37,396 bases of DNA from Streptomyces sp. ISL-43 (GCF_018614195.1 NZ_JAGGOT010000050.1:1-37396); one strand, 5' to 3'. Shown: positions 7,525 to 14,271, numbered from the stretch's first letter. A program made the numbers and translations. The notes: generated by a model not told the origin, from the sequence alone.

Positions 7525-7719
7525 CTACGCCGTCTGCTGGGCCACCAGTGCCAGCGCGGCCACCAGGATCACCAGCAGCGCGATGAGCGCCACCGGGTTC
7601 AGCCCGCCGGAGAAGGGGCCCTCCTGCTGGAGGCGCTCCCGGTTCGCCCGGCACACTCGGCACCGGCCTTGGCTCACGGGTCCGGCGCAGTTCGCGCACA
7701 CGAGCCGGTCATATGTCAT
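7525..7719 (-). CDS. Small zinc-ribbon membrane protein
   Basis: 64 aa with an excellent ribosome site (GGAGGAG, 7729-7723) before ATG 7719. N-terminal CANC and CRVCR pairs (Cys 8, 11, 20, 23) form a likely zinc ribbon. A hydrophobic helix (about 41-60) follows, with a four-residue polar tail. A tail-anchored small protein with its metal site in the cytoplasm is the simplest reading. It lies convergent to prfB and divergent from ftsE. I do not recognise a named family; a role near the division genes would be speculation. Confidence 0.8.
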   Translation of the reverse strand: MTYDRLVCANCAGPVSQGRCRVCRANRERLQQEGPFSGGLNPVALIALLVILVAALALVAQQTA

Positions 7720-7903
7720 GCGCTCCTCCTTTCGTCCCCTCGGTTGTCAACGTCGGTGAGAACGACTCCGTTCCCCTACCACTGTGCCAGCTCCGGCGAC
7801 ATTCGGCGCGGCCCGTCCGGGCAATCGCGGTCGCCCACGTCCTGGACCAGGGGATATATCGGGCATCTCCGGACGCCGGGCCCACACCCCGCGCCTGTTC
7901 GCG

Positions 7904-7909
7904 TATGGT
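7904..7909 (+). promoter_or_regulatory. Candidate ftsE -10
   Basis: TATGGT would start RNA near 7915, about 30 nt before GTG 7945. A second A/T-rich hexamer TATATC lies at 7855-7860. Neither has a good -35. No clear Shine-Dalgarno precedes ftsE. Confidence 0.3.
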
Positions 7910-7944
7910 CACGCACACCTACTCCCGGCGACCGTGGTGCACCC

Positions 7945-8634
7945 GTGATCCGATTCGACAACGTCTCCAAGTCCTACCCGAAGCAGAGCCGTCCCGCACT
8001 CAGAGATGTCTCCCTGGACATCGCGAAGGGCGAGTTCGTCTTCCTGGTCGGCTCCTCCGGCTCCGGCAAGTCCACCTTCATGCGGCTCATCCTGCGCGAG
8101 GAGCGGGCGAGCCACGGCCAGGTGCACGTCCTGGGCAAGGACCTCGCCAGACTCTCCAACTGGAAGGTTCCGCACATGCGGCGCCAGCTGGGGACCGTCT
8201 TCCAGGACTTCCGGCTCCTGCCGAACAAGTCGGTGGCCGACAACGTGGCCTTCGCCCAGGAGGTCATCGGCAGGCCGCGCGGCGAGATCAAAAAGGCCGT
8301 CCCCCAGGTCCTCGAACTCGTCGGCCTCGGCGGCAAGGAGGACCGGATGCCCGGCGAGCTCTCCGGTGGTGAGCAGCAGCGCGTGGCCATCGCCCGCGCC
8401 TTCGTCAACCGGCCGGCGCTGCTGATCGCGGACGAGCCCACCGGCAACCTGGACCCCCAGACCTCCGTCGGGATCATGAAGCTGCTGGACCGGATCAACC
8501 GGACCGGCACCACCGTGATCATGGCGACCCACGACCAGCAGATCGTCGACCAGATGCGCAAGCGCGTCATCGAACTCGAGCAGGGCCGTCTCGTCCGCGA
8601 CCAGTCGCGCGGCGTCTACGGCTACCAGCACTGA
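7945..8634 (+). CDS. ftsE: Cell-division ABC ATPase FtsE
   Basis: 229 aa, the usual FtsE length. GTG 7945 begins the conserved MIRFDNVSKSYP. Walker A GSSGSGKS (36-43), Q-loop Gln87, signature LSGGEQQR (139-146), Walker B LLIADEPTGNLD (159-170), switch His196. FtsE pairs with FtsX at the division site and, in other bacteria, gates peptidoglycan hydrolases through FtsX in response to ATP. ftsX follows after 17 nt, so the two are one operon. A RGVYGYQH-type C-terminal tail is present. Confidence 0.97.
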   Translation: MIRFDNVSKSYPKQSRPALRDVSLDIAKGEFVFLVGSSGSGKSTFMRLILREERASHGQVHVLGKDLARLSNWKVPHMRRQLGTVFQDFRLLPNKSVADNVAFAQEVIGRPRGEIKKAVPQVLELVGLGGKEDRMPGELSGGEQQRVAIARAFVNRPALLIADEPTGNLDPQTSVGIMKLLDRINRTGTTVIMATHDQQIVDQMRKRVIELEQGRLVRDQSRGVYGYQH

Positions 8635-8651
8635 AAGGCTCCTGAGACGCG

Positions 8652-9575
8652 ATGCGCGCCCAGTTCGTCATGTCGGAGATCGGGGTCGGTCTCCGCCGCA
8701 ACCTGACCATGACCTTCGCGGTCATCATCTCCGTAGCCCTGTCGCTGGCCCTGTTCGGCGGCTCCCTGCTCATGCGCGACCAGGTGAGCAACATGAAGGG
8801 CTACTGGTACGACAAGGTCAATGTCTCGATCTACCTCTGCAACAAGAACGACGCCGAGGCCACCAACGGCGCGTCCTGCTCCAAGGGCGCGGTGACGCCG
8901 GAGCAGAAGCAGGCCCTGGAGACCGAGCTCAAGGGCATGGACCTCGTCGAGAACGTCACCTACGAGTCCTCCGACGAGGCCTTCAAGCACTACAAGGAGC
9001 AGTTCGGGCACACCGCCCTGGCCGCGTCCATCACCCCGGACCAGATGCCCGAGTCCTTCCGGGTGAAGCTCAAGCAGCCCGAGAAGTACAAGGTGATCAC
9101 CACCTCCTTCTCCGGCCGCGACGGCGTCCAGTCGGTCGAGGACCAGCGCACCGTGCTGGACAACCTCTTCAGACTCCTCGGCTACCTCAACTGGGCCGCC
9201 CTCGGCATCATGCTGATCATGCTGATCGTGGCGCTGCTGCTGATCGTCAACACGGTGCGCGTCTCCGCCTTCAGCCGTCGGCGCGAGACCGGGATCATGC
9301 GGCTGGTGGGCGCCTCCAGCTTCTACATCCAGGTGCCGTTCATCATGGAGGCCGCCTTCGCCGGCCTCATCGGCGCCGTCTTCGCCTGCACGATGCTCGG
9401 CGCCGGCCAGTACTTCGTGATCGACCACGGCGCCGCGCTGCGCGACAAGATGGAGCTGATCAACTTCATCGGCTGGGACTCCGTCCTGACCAAGCTGCCG
9501 CTGGTGCTCGTCATCGGCGTGCTCATGCCCTCGCTGGCGGCCTTCGTCGCGTTGCGCAAGTACCTGAAGGTGTGA
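8652..9575 (+). CDS. ftsX: Cell-division membrane protein FtsX
   Basis: 307 aa with four predicted membrane helices (about 20-41, 181-203, 230-252, 282-303), the FtsX/MacB arrangement with both ends inside. The extracellular domain (about 42-175) contains a Cys pair (63 and 76) flanking an Asn/Ala-rich loop, probably a disulfide as in actinobacterial FtsX. Start ATG 8652 has AAAGG 13 nt upstream, rather far. It transmits FtsE ATP hydrolysis to extracellular wall hydrolases; the S41 protease downstream is secreted or membrane-attached and could share that compartment. Confidence 0.96.
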   Translation: MRAQFVMSEIGVGLRRNLTMTFAVIISVALSLALFGGSLLMRDQVSNMKGYWYDKVNVSIYLCNKNDAEATNGASCSKGAVTPEQKQALETELKGMDLVENVTYESSDEAFKHYKEQFGHTALAASITPDQMPESFRVKLKQPEKYKVITTSFSGRDGVQSVEDQRTVLDNLFRLLGYLNWAALGIMLIMLIVALLLIVNTVRVSAFSRRRETGIMRLVGASSFYIQVPFIMEAAFAGLIGAVFACTMLGAGQYFVIDHGAALRDKMELINFIGWDSVLTKLPLVLVIGVLMPSLAAFVALRKYLKV

Positions 9576-9627
9576 CAAGCGCCCCGCGAGCGGTCCGGCC
9601 AACCAGCCGTACCGCCACGGGGCTTGT
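9575..9627 (+). terminator. Possible ftsEX terminator
   Basis: ACAAGC-g-CCCCG at the ftsX stop pairs with CGGGGCTTGT (9618-9627) around a 31-nt loop. It is long-looped with a bulge, and its right arm abuts the next promoter, so it could equally be an operator. Confidence 0.35.
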
Positions 9628-9629
9628 CC

Positions 9630-9635
9630 TAGACT
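9630..9635 (+). promoter_or_regulatory. -10 of the S41 protease gene (leaderless)
   Basis: TAGACT, then 7 nt, then ATG 9643. No ribosome site is visible before the start, consistent with a leaderless transcript. Confidence 0.45.
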
Positions 9636-9642
9636 CGGCGCC

Positions 9643-10845
9643 ATGCCGGGTCTGCCCGCTTTCTGTCACCGGCCCCGCGACCTGCGTCGCGGGGCCGTCT
9701 TGACGTTGGCCTTCTTGGCGGCCGTCGGCGTCGGCGCGTGCACCGGCAGTTGGTACCCCGACCGGGGGGAGCCGGCCTCCTCGCTCCTGGTGGCCCGTAC
9801 GGGGCCCTCCGTGCCCGCGCCGCGCCCGTCGGCGCACCGTGGGGCGGGCACCGCCGACCGGGACGCGGTGGCCCGCGCGGCCGCCGATGCCGCCGCCGAC
9901 GGCAAGTCGGGCAAGAAGGCCGCCGAGGAGGTCGTCAGCCGCAGCGGGGACCGCTGGGGCGCGGTCTACGACCAGAGCGAGTACGAGGCCTTCGCCGACG
10001 ACCTCGACGGCCGCTGGACCGGTGTCGGCCTGTGGGCCGGGCGGCTGCGCGACGGCCGCGTCGAGATCGACCGGGTCCAGCCCGCCGGCCCCGCCGCCCG
10101 GGCCGGACTGCGCGCCGGGGACCGGCTGCTGAGCATCGACGGGCAGGGCGTGACCGGGCTGCGGGTCGCCGAGGTGGTGGCCCTGCTGCGCGGCGCGGCC
10201 GGCACCCCCGTGGTACTGCACCTGAGCCGCGACGGCGTCGACCTCACCGTCACCGTGCGGCGCGAGGAGCTGCGCGCGGAGCCCGTGACCGTACGGGAGC
10301 TGCCGGGCGGCATCACGGTCATCAAGGTCGCCTCCTTCACCCGGGGCTCCGGTGAGCGCGTACGGTCCGCGGTCCGGGCCGCCCCGCCCGGCGGCGGGGT
10401 CATGCTCGACCTGCGGGGCAACACGGGAGGTCTGGTCACCGAGGCGGTGACGGCCGCCTCCGCCTTCCTGGACGGCGGGCTCGTGGCGACGTACGACGTA
10501 CGCGGCGCCCAGCACGCCCTCTACGCGGCCCCGGGCGGGGACACGGCCCGGCCGCTGGTGGCGCTGATCGACGGCGGCACGATGAGCGCGGCCGAGCTGG
10601 TGACCGGCGCCCTCCAGGACCGGGGGCGGGCGGTGGCGGTCGGCACCCGCACCTTCGGCAAGGGCTCGGTGCAGATGCCGACGGAGCTCCCGGACGGTTC
10701 GGTGGCGGAGCTGACGGTGGGCACGTACCGCACTCCGGCGGGCCGCAGCCTGGACGGCGGGGGCATCACCCCGGACCTTTCGGCGGCGGACGGGGTCGAG
10801 GAACGGGCCCGTACGGTATTGAGTGGCCTCGGGGTGGGTCCTTAG
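9643..10845 (+). CDS. PDZ/S41 C-terminal processing protease
   Basis: 400 aa. N-terminal basic stretch and hydrophobic segment (17-32) ending VGAC, which fits a lipobox with Cys33, so it may be an anchored lipoprotein; a plain signal anchor is the alternative. The PDZ domain spans about 122-205 (GVGL...AGLRAGDRLLSIDG). The S41 core has the nucleophile Ser315 (GGTMSAAELV) and general base Lys340 (TFGKGSVQ), with RGNTGG at 258-263 as the oxyanion region. This Ser-Lys pair defines CtpA/Prc proteases, which trim or degrade exported proteins. It lies between ftsX and smpB; its target is not evident, though Prc-type proteases often act on wall hydrolases. Confidence 0.9.
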   Translation: MPGLPAFCHRPRDLRRGAVLTLAFLAAVGVGACTGSWYPDRGEPASSLLVARTGPSVPAPRPSAHRGAGTADRDAVARAAADAAADGKSGKKAAEEVVSRSGDRWGAVYDQSEYEAFADDLDGRWTGVGLWAGRLRDGRVEIDRVQPAGPAARAGLRAGDRLLSIDGQGVTGLRVAEVVALLRGAAGTPVVLHLSRDGVDLTVTVRREELRAEPVTVRELPGGITVIKVASFTRGSGERVRSAVRAAPPGGGVMLDLRGNTGGLVTEAVTAASAFLDGGLVATYDVRGAQHALYAAPGGDTARPLVALIDGGTMSAAELVTGALQDRGRAVAVGTRTFGKGSVQMPTELPDGSVAELTVGTYRTPAGRSLDGGGITPDLSAADGVEERARTVLSGLGVGP

Positions 10846-10863
10846 TGCGAAAATGACCGCACT

Positions 10864-11349
10864 ATGGCTAAGGAAACAGGGCGCAAGCTGATCGCCCAGA
10901 ACAAGAAGGCGCGGCACGACTACACGATCATCGACACCTACGAGTGCGGTCTCGTGCTCACCGGTACCGAGGTCAAGTCCCTGCGCCAGGGCCGTGCCTC
11001 GCTGGTGGACGGCTTCGTGTCGGTGGAGAGCGGCGAGGCCTGGCTCTACAACGTGCACGTGCCGGAGTACAGCCAGGGCACCTGGACCAACCACAGCGCG
11101 CGGCGCAAGCGCAAGCTCCTCCTGCACCGCGAGGAGATCGACAAGCTGGAGTCGAAGACGGGGGAGACGGGCAACACGATCGTGCCGCTCGCCCTCTACT
11201 TCAAGGACGGCCGGGCGAAGATCGAGATCGCGCTGGCCAAGGGCAAGAAGGAGTACGACAAGCGCCAGGCCCTGCGGGAGAAGCAGGACACGCGCGAGAC
11301 GAACCGGGTGATCTCGGCCGTGAAGCGCAAGGAGCGCGCCCAGCTTTAA
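10864..11349 (+). CDS. smpB: SsrA-binding protein SmpB
   Basis: 161 aa, beta-barrel (OB-fold) tmRNA-binding protein that delivers tmRNA to stalled ribosomes. The family signature is visible: N-terminal ARHDYTIIDTYECGLVLTG, GTEVKSLRQGRASL, and the basic C-terminal tail (KGKKEYDKRQALREK ... KRKERAQL) that enters the empty mRNA channel. It starts 18 nt after the protease stop without a clear Shine-Dalgarno. Its partner RNA ssrA lies 128 nt downstream on the same strand, the common arrangement in actinobacteria. Confidence 0.97.
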   Translation: MAKETGRKLIAQNKKARHDYTIIDTYECGLVLTGTEVKSLRQGRASLVDGFVSVESGEAWLYNVHVPEYSQGTWTNHSARRKRKLLLHREEIDKLESKTGETGNTIVPLALYFKDGRAKIEIALAKGKKEYDKRQALREKQDTRETNRVISAVKRKERAQL

Positions 11350-11464
11350 TCTCCTGGCACACCGTGGTCGACTTCGCGTACCATGGCGTCAGCACCACGC
11401 GCTCGCGGGTGGTGCCGGTAGAGCAGGACCCGGCTGGTCGGCAGGACAGCAGGAGCCAACTGAA

Positions 11465-11470
11465 TAGTGT
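11465..11470 (+). promoter_or_regulatory. Candidate -10 of ssrA
   Basis: TAGTGT ends 7 nt before the predicted mature tmRNA 5' end at 11478. The -35 region is poor. Longer precursors processed by RNase P from read-through of smpB are equally possible. Confidence 0.35.
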
Positions 11471-11477
11471 GAAACAT

Positions 11478-11863
11478 GGGGATGATCGGTTTCGACAGCG
11501 GATGTTGATGTAGGGGAAGCGAGCCGAGAAAGCGGCAATGATCTCGTTAACCATATGTCGCAAACAATAATCGCCAACTCCAAGAGCGATAACTCCCGCT
11601 TCACCCTCGCTGCCTAATAACAGTGAGCTGAAGCCTCTGTGAGGAGCGTCAGCCCGGAAGTGGTCCCGGTCCGGATCCTGGCGTCAATTAGGGATCTAAA
11701 CCTCTAACCCCGGTCACGGGGGGTAGGGGGAAACCAAACAGTGACTGAGCCCGTCGGAGACTTGTCCGTGTGATCTCCGGGGCTGAGAAAAGCGCAGCGG
11801 AATGCGCTCGGAGAAGCCCTACTTCTGCACCGTTGGACGCGGGTTCGATTCCCGCCATCTCCA
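11478..11863 (+). ncRNA. ssrA: Transfer-messenger RNA
   Basis: Acceptor stem GGGGATG (11478-11484) pairs with CATCTCC (11856-11862, one G-U), with discriminator A11863. The T-arm GGGTTCGATTCCC is immediately upstream. The next bases are CTCA, so the CCA end is not encoded and must be added after transcription. The 5' side carries the conserved GATCGGTTTCGACAG. The tag reading frame lies at 11573-11620. Length is about 386 nt. With SmpB it rescues stalled ribosomes and tags nascent chains for ClpXP-type proteolysis. Confidence 0.96.
11573..11620 (+). other. tmRNA proteolysis-tag reading frame
   Basis: Resume codon GCC followed by codons for ANSKSDNSRFTLAA and then two consecutive TAA stops. 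The C-terminal LAA recognised by ClpX is present. The residue before it is Thr, where many tags have Ala. Confidence 0.85.
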
Positions 11864-11876
11864 CTCATCCCATGTG

Positions 11877-11928
11877 GGCGAAGGCCCCCTGACCTGCGAA
11901 AACTTCGCGAGGTTGGGGGGCCTTCGCC
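11877..11928 (+). terminator. ssrA terminator
   Basis: 13-bp stem GGCGAAGGCCCCC (11877-11889) with its complement at 11916-11928, containing an inner GCGAA/TTCGC stem. It begins 13 nt after the tmRNA 3' end. Confidence 0.85.
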
Positions 11929-11931
11929 ATG

Positions 11932-11954
11932 CGGGAGCACGACGGGAGCACCAC
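11932..11954 (+). repeat. CGGGAGCAC direct repeats behind ssrA
   Basis: CGGGAGCAC occurs at 11932-11940 and 11943-11951 (period 11). The 12-mer CGGGAGCACCAC at 11943-11954 recurs at 13280-13291. Paired short repeats of this kind next to a tRNA or tmRNA 3' end resemble integrase arm-type sites, but no integrase gene is present. Confidence 0.4.
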
Positions 11955-11986
11955 CCTTCAGGGAGTGCGACGGATGCGGTGGTGCG

Positions 11987-12418
11987 TCAGGTGCCCTGGT
12001 GTGGGGGCTGGTCGCCGTTGGCGGTGATGACCTCGATCCCGCAACGCGGCTTCTGAACGCCTCGTTTGATGCGAGCGTCCGCCGTCAGCAGGGGGGCACC
12101 CAGTGCCTCGGCGAGGGCGACGTATGTGGCGTCGTAGGCGGAGAGGTTGGCGTACAGCTTTCGGATCCGGGGGAGTAGCGGGCCCGTCTCGTGCCGCTGT
12201 AGGCGCAGCCCCTCGTAGGTCTTGAAGTGCTCGTCGAGGCTCATAGGGTCGATTTTGGCGCCGCGGGCCAAGCCAAGGAGGGCAGACGCGACCTCCGTGT
12301 CCAGGAGGTAGGGAGCGGCGAGAGTGTCTTCCTCGCCGATGCGTCGGCGGGCGGCGGCGCCACGGGAGCCCCTGTCCGTGAGGAACAGGACCAGGGCGGA
12401 GGAGTCCACGACGATCAA
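11987..12418 (-). CDS. VapC-type PIN-domain toxin
   Basis: 143-aa PIN-domain ribonuclease. Acidic active-site residues: Asp5 (VVDSSALV), Glu42 (LDTEVASALL), Asp96 (YDATYVALAE) and Asp114 (LTADARI), all in canonical order, so it should be catalytically competent. It starts with TTG at 12418, overlapping the antitoxin stop as TTGA (4 nt). This overlap and weak start codon keep toxin translation coupled to, and below, antitoxin translation. PIN toxins usually cleave tRNAs or rRNA; the target cannot be inferred. It forms an operon with the vapB-like gene upstream. Confidence 0.92.
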   Translation of the reverse strand: MIVVDSSALVLFLTDRGSRGAAARRRIGEEDTLAAPYLLDTEVASALLGLARGAKIDPMSLDEHFKTYEGLRLQRHETGPLLPRIRKLYANLSAYDATYVALAEALGAPLLTADARIKRGVQKPRCGIEVITANGDQPPHQGT

Positions 12419-12648
12419 CGGCCGCCCGCCCGTCCCGCGTCGATGGCGTCGAGGACGTCCTGGATGTCGATGTCCTCCGTGGCGTAGCGCTCGGCGCGGT
12501 CGGCCATCTCGCCGAGCGTGGGCTGGGTGGCGTCTTTGGTGACGAGGCTGAGTAGGTAGCTCTGGAGGGACTGCCCGGCCTCAGCGGCGCGGACCTTTAT
12601 GCGGCGGGCGATGTCATCGGGGACTTCCCGGATCGTGAATGCAGTCAT
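12415..12648 (-). CDS. VapB/FitA-type ribbon-helix-helix antitoxin
   Basis: 77 aa. The N-terminal strand TAFTIREVPDDIARRIKVRA followed by a helix matches FitA/VapB ribbon-helix-helix antitoxins, which bind DNA as dimers. The acidic C-terminal tail (TEDIDIQDVLDAIDAG) is the probable toxin-neutralising part. The ATG at 12648 lies inside a perfect palindrome, so the protein very probably represses its own operon. It overlaps the PIN toxin gene by 4 nt. Confidence 0.9.
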   Translation of the reverse strand: MTAFTIREVPDDIARRIKVRAAEAGQSLQSYLLSLVTKDATQPTLGEMADRAERYATEDIDIQDVLDAIDAGRAGGR

Positions 12649-12675
12649 GACTGCATTTTATCGTCAATGCAGTCA
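12638..12675. promoter_or_regulatory. Operator of the VapBC-type operon
   Basis: AATGCAGTCA TGACTGCATT (12638-12657) is a perfect 20-bp palindrome spanning the antitoxin start codon. After 8 bp the half-site AATGCAGTCA repeats (12666-12675), pairing as an inverted repeat with TGACTGCATT. A degenerate TGCAGTC follows at 12679. Iterated half-sites are typical for cooperative ribbon-helix-helix binding. Confidence 0.75.
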
Positions 12676-12866
12676 CTCTGCAGTCGCTCGGTGGAGGGTC
12701 GTCCGGTGCTCCCGGGGGCCTCTCGGGCGTGGCGCCCGCTGGGGCCGGGCGAAGGTCGGCGTGTTGTCTGACCGGCCCCGTCCCGAATGCCGGGCGGCCT
12801 GGCCCAGTACCGCCCTACCACCCGCACAATCCACTGAGCGCAACGCCTGACGACCGGAAGGAACCC

Positions 12867-13235
12867 GTGACCAGCACCTGGTGCGACCGATGCGAAATGC
12901 AGTGGTGCGACTGCCCCCGGGACGGATCCGTACGCCGCGACATCCCGGCCGGACCCGGTTCCGATACCGCCCGCAGCTTCCCCGCCTGGCCCGACATGCC
13001 GACCGCGCCAGAGCGGACGGTGATCATCAAGAGGGGCGGTAAGGCCCACCTGTACGGGGCCTGCCTCCACCTCGGGGAAAGCGTGATTGCCGCGCCGGAC
13101 TTCGGGTGGATACCGGACGCGCCGCCGGGCCTGTGGCTGAGGATCGGCGAGGGTCATCCGATACGGGCGACGGCGGGGAACACGGCGTGTGTCACGGACT
13201 CCCGGTGCGGGCCATGCGGCGACGCCCGGACCTGA
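12867..13235 (+). CDS. Small Cys-rich protein of unknown function
   Basis: 122 aa from GTG 12867, with GGAAGGA 4 nt upstream. The N-terminus TWCDRCEMQWCDCP offers four Cys for a metal knuckle (CxxC...CxC), and CGPCG lies near the C-terminus. The middle (about 55-110) looks like a small beta-rich fold (VIIKRGGKAHLYGACLH). I have seen similar short Cys-rich proteins in Streptomyces accessory regions but know no function. It sits between the two toxin-antitoxin pairs and has its own terminator, so it is an independent cargo gene. Confidence 0.7.
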   Translation: MTSTWCDRCEMQWCDCPRDGSVRRDIPAGPGSDTARSFPAWPDMPTAPERTVIIKRGGKAHLYGACLHLGESVIAAPDFGWIPDAPPGLWLRIGEGHPIRATAGNTACVTDSRCGPCGDART

Positions 13236-13292
13236 CCCCGCATCCACATCCTGTTCGCGGCCGGTGGCTCCCGCATTCTCGGGAGCACCACA

Positions 13293-13328
13293 GAGAGCGC
13301 CAGCGACCACATCGGTCCTGGCGCTCTC
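13293..13328 (+). terminator. Terminator after the Cys-rich gene
   Basis: GAGAGCGCCA (13293-13302) pairs with TGGCGCTCTC (13319-13328). An inner GACC/GGTC helix extends the hairpin. Confidence 0.75.
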
Positions 13329-13461
13329 AGGTATGCCCCCCTCTCGCTCTCACCCCAGCGCCTCGGACCCCGGCTACCTCGGCGACCGACGGGCCCTCGG
13401 GGGCACGCACCCCCGCTCGCCCATTTGGCAGGCATGGGGCGCGGCCTCGGGCTTGGACGAG

Positions 13462-13497
13462 ATCGGGCCCGCTCCTCGGTCTGAGAGCGGGCCCGAT
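13462..13497 (-). terminator. Terminator of the mazF-like gene
   Basis: Perfect 13-bp stem ATCGGGCCCGCTC / GAGCGGGCCCGAT with a 10-nt loop, starting 7 nt past the toxin stop. Confidence 0.8.
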
Positions 13498-13503
13498 GAC
13501 GGG

Positions 13504-13851
13504 TCAGATGTCGAGCATGAGCCGAAGGTAGCGGCGCACCTCGTTCTTCTCCTTGTCGGTGACCACGCCGAGCGGGCTGCCGATCAGTCGCTGTTCCGAG
13601 ATCGACCGGACATCCTCGGTGCGCGCCCAGGACGGCCGGTCCAGTCCCGATTCGCGGGAGGTGATGGGCACGTGGTGGTCCAGCCCGCGTGTTTTGGTGG
13701 TGAGGGGGACGACGATCGTCATGGGGATGGGGAACGCGGCGTGAGTGGGGGAGGCGACCACCAGCACGGGACGCCGTCCGGACTGTTCACTGCCGATGAC
13801 GGGAGACAGGTCGGCGAACCAGACCTGCCAGGGCCGGGCGAGTCGGCTCAC
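13504..13851 (-). CDS. MazF/PemK-type toxin
   Basis: 115 aa. GTG 13851 is preferred because GGGAG lies 8 nt upstream and it overlaps the antitoxin stop as GTGA; a GTG five codons earlier has no ribosome site. The family pattern is clear: WQVWFADLSPVIGSEQSG, then RRPVLVVASP, then IVVPLTTKTRG, a small SH3-like barrel RNase. The C-terminus carries the usual KNEVRRYLRLMLDI helix. MazF toxins cut mRNA, tRNA or rRNA at short sequences; specificity is not predictable here. Confidence 0.9.
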   Translation of the reverse strand: MSRLARPWQVWFADLSPVIGSEQSGRRPVLVVASPTHAAFPIPMTIVVPLTTKTRGLDHHVPITSRESGLDRPSWARTEDVRSISEQRLIGSPLGVVTDKEKNEVRRYLRLMLDI

Positions 13852-14108
13852 GCGCTGGTCTCCCACCGGTCACCAGCGAGTCCGTCACCGGCGACGCTTT
13901 CCCACTCGTTCATCTCGGCGAGGTAGTCGGCCCACGCTTCGGGGTCGGCTTGGAGGCGGGTGTACTGGTCCAGGATTCGCTGGCGTCTGTGGTCGTCCAG
14001 GAGGCGTTCCAGGGCGCTGGCCATGGTTCCGCCGATCTCGTCGGCGATGCGGCCGATCTGATCGCGGAGATCCATGGGGAGCTTCATGGTGGTAACCGCT
14101 GATGTCAT
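13848..14108 (-). CDS. Ribbon-helix-helix antitoxin paired with MazF
   Basis: 86 aa. The N-terminal segment VTTMKLPMDLRDQIGRIADE fits a ribbon-helix-helix DNA-binding domain. The rest is a long acidic helix (DDHRRQ..., ADYLAEMNEWE) that would wrap the toxin. TATACT lies 6 nt before ATG 14108 on the minus strand, so the operon message should be leaderless. An in-frame ATG seven codons on (MKLPMDL) is the alternative start. Stop TGA overlaps the toxin GTG. Confidence 0.85.
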   Translation of the reverse strand: MTSAVTTMKLPMDLRDQIGRIADEIGGTMASALERLLDDHRRQRILDQYTRLQADPEAWADYLAEMNEWESVAGDGLAGDRWETSA

Positions 14109-14114
14109 ACCGCG

Positions 14115-14120
14115 AGTATA
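14115..14120 (-). promoter_or_regulatory. -10 of the MazEF-type operon (leaderless)
   Basis: TATACT on the minus strand, 6 nt before ATG 14108. It is the best -10 match in the window. The -35 region is weak. Confidence 0.55.
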
Positions 14121-14160
14121 CCGACGCGTATCCCGCGCAGCTAGGGCAATGGTGGACTGG

Positions 14161-14192
14161 GTACTCCCGCATCAAGATCATCTGTACTCCCG
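14161..14192 (-). repeat. CGGGAGTAC direct repeats at the far end of the island
   Basis: Read on the minus strand, CGGGAGTAC occurs twice (14169-14161 and 14192-14184, period 23). It differs by one base from the CGGGAGCAC pair behind ssrA and lies in the opposite orientation, so the two pairs flank the toxin-antitoxin island. Confidence 0.35.
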
Positions 14193-14211
14193 GCGGGGGC
14201 ACCACCCCGTC

Positions 14212-14271
14212 CAACTGGTGCTGTCCTTTGTCATGCGGTCGGTAGCGGTAGCGGGCCTTGAGGACCTTCAC
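14212..14271 (-). pseudogene. Remnant of the start of an IS605-type tnpB gene
   Basis: GTG at 14271 with GAGGGAG just upstream begins VLKARYRYR, followed by PHDKGQHQL. This resembles the TnpB N-terminus (KARYRYRxYPTxxQxxQL). Beyond about 20 codons the similarity fades and the frame ends nearby, so only the gene start survives. The GTG overlaps the MFS stop codon (GTGA). The similarity is short and recalled, so it is tentative. Confidence 0.35.

Noticed and set aside
9575..9627. Rifampicin-type inverted repeat before the S41 protease
   Set aside because: Arms are 31 nt apart and imperfect, unlike the compact known element; kept only as a weak terminator or operator.
13189..13926. 245-codon plus-strand frame across the mazF-like gene
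   Set aside because: No ribosome site or domain; it crosses two terminators and lies opposite a clear MazF family protein.
11840..14271. Duplicate of the ssrA 3' end as an att site
   Set aside because: I searched by eye for GGGTTCGATTCCCGC or nearby sequence downstream and found no second copy within the window.
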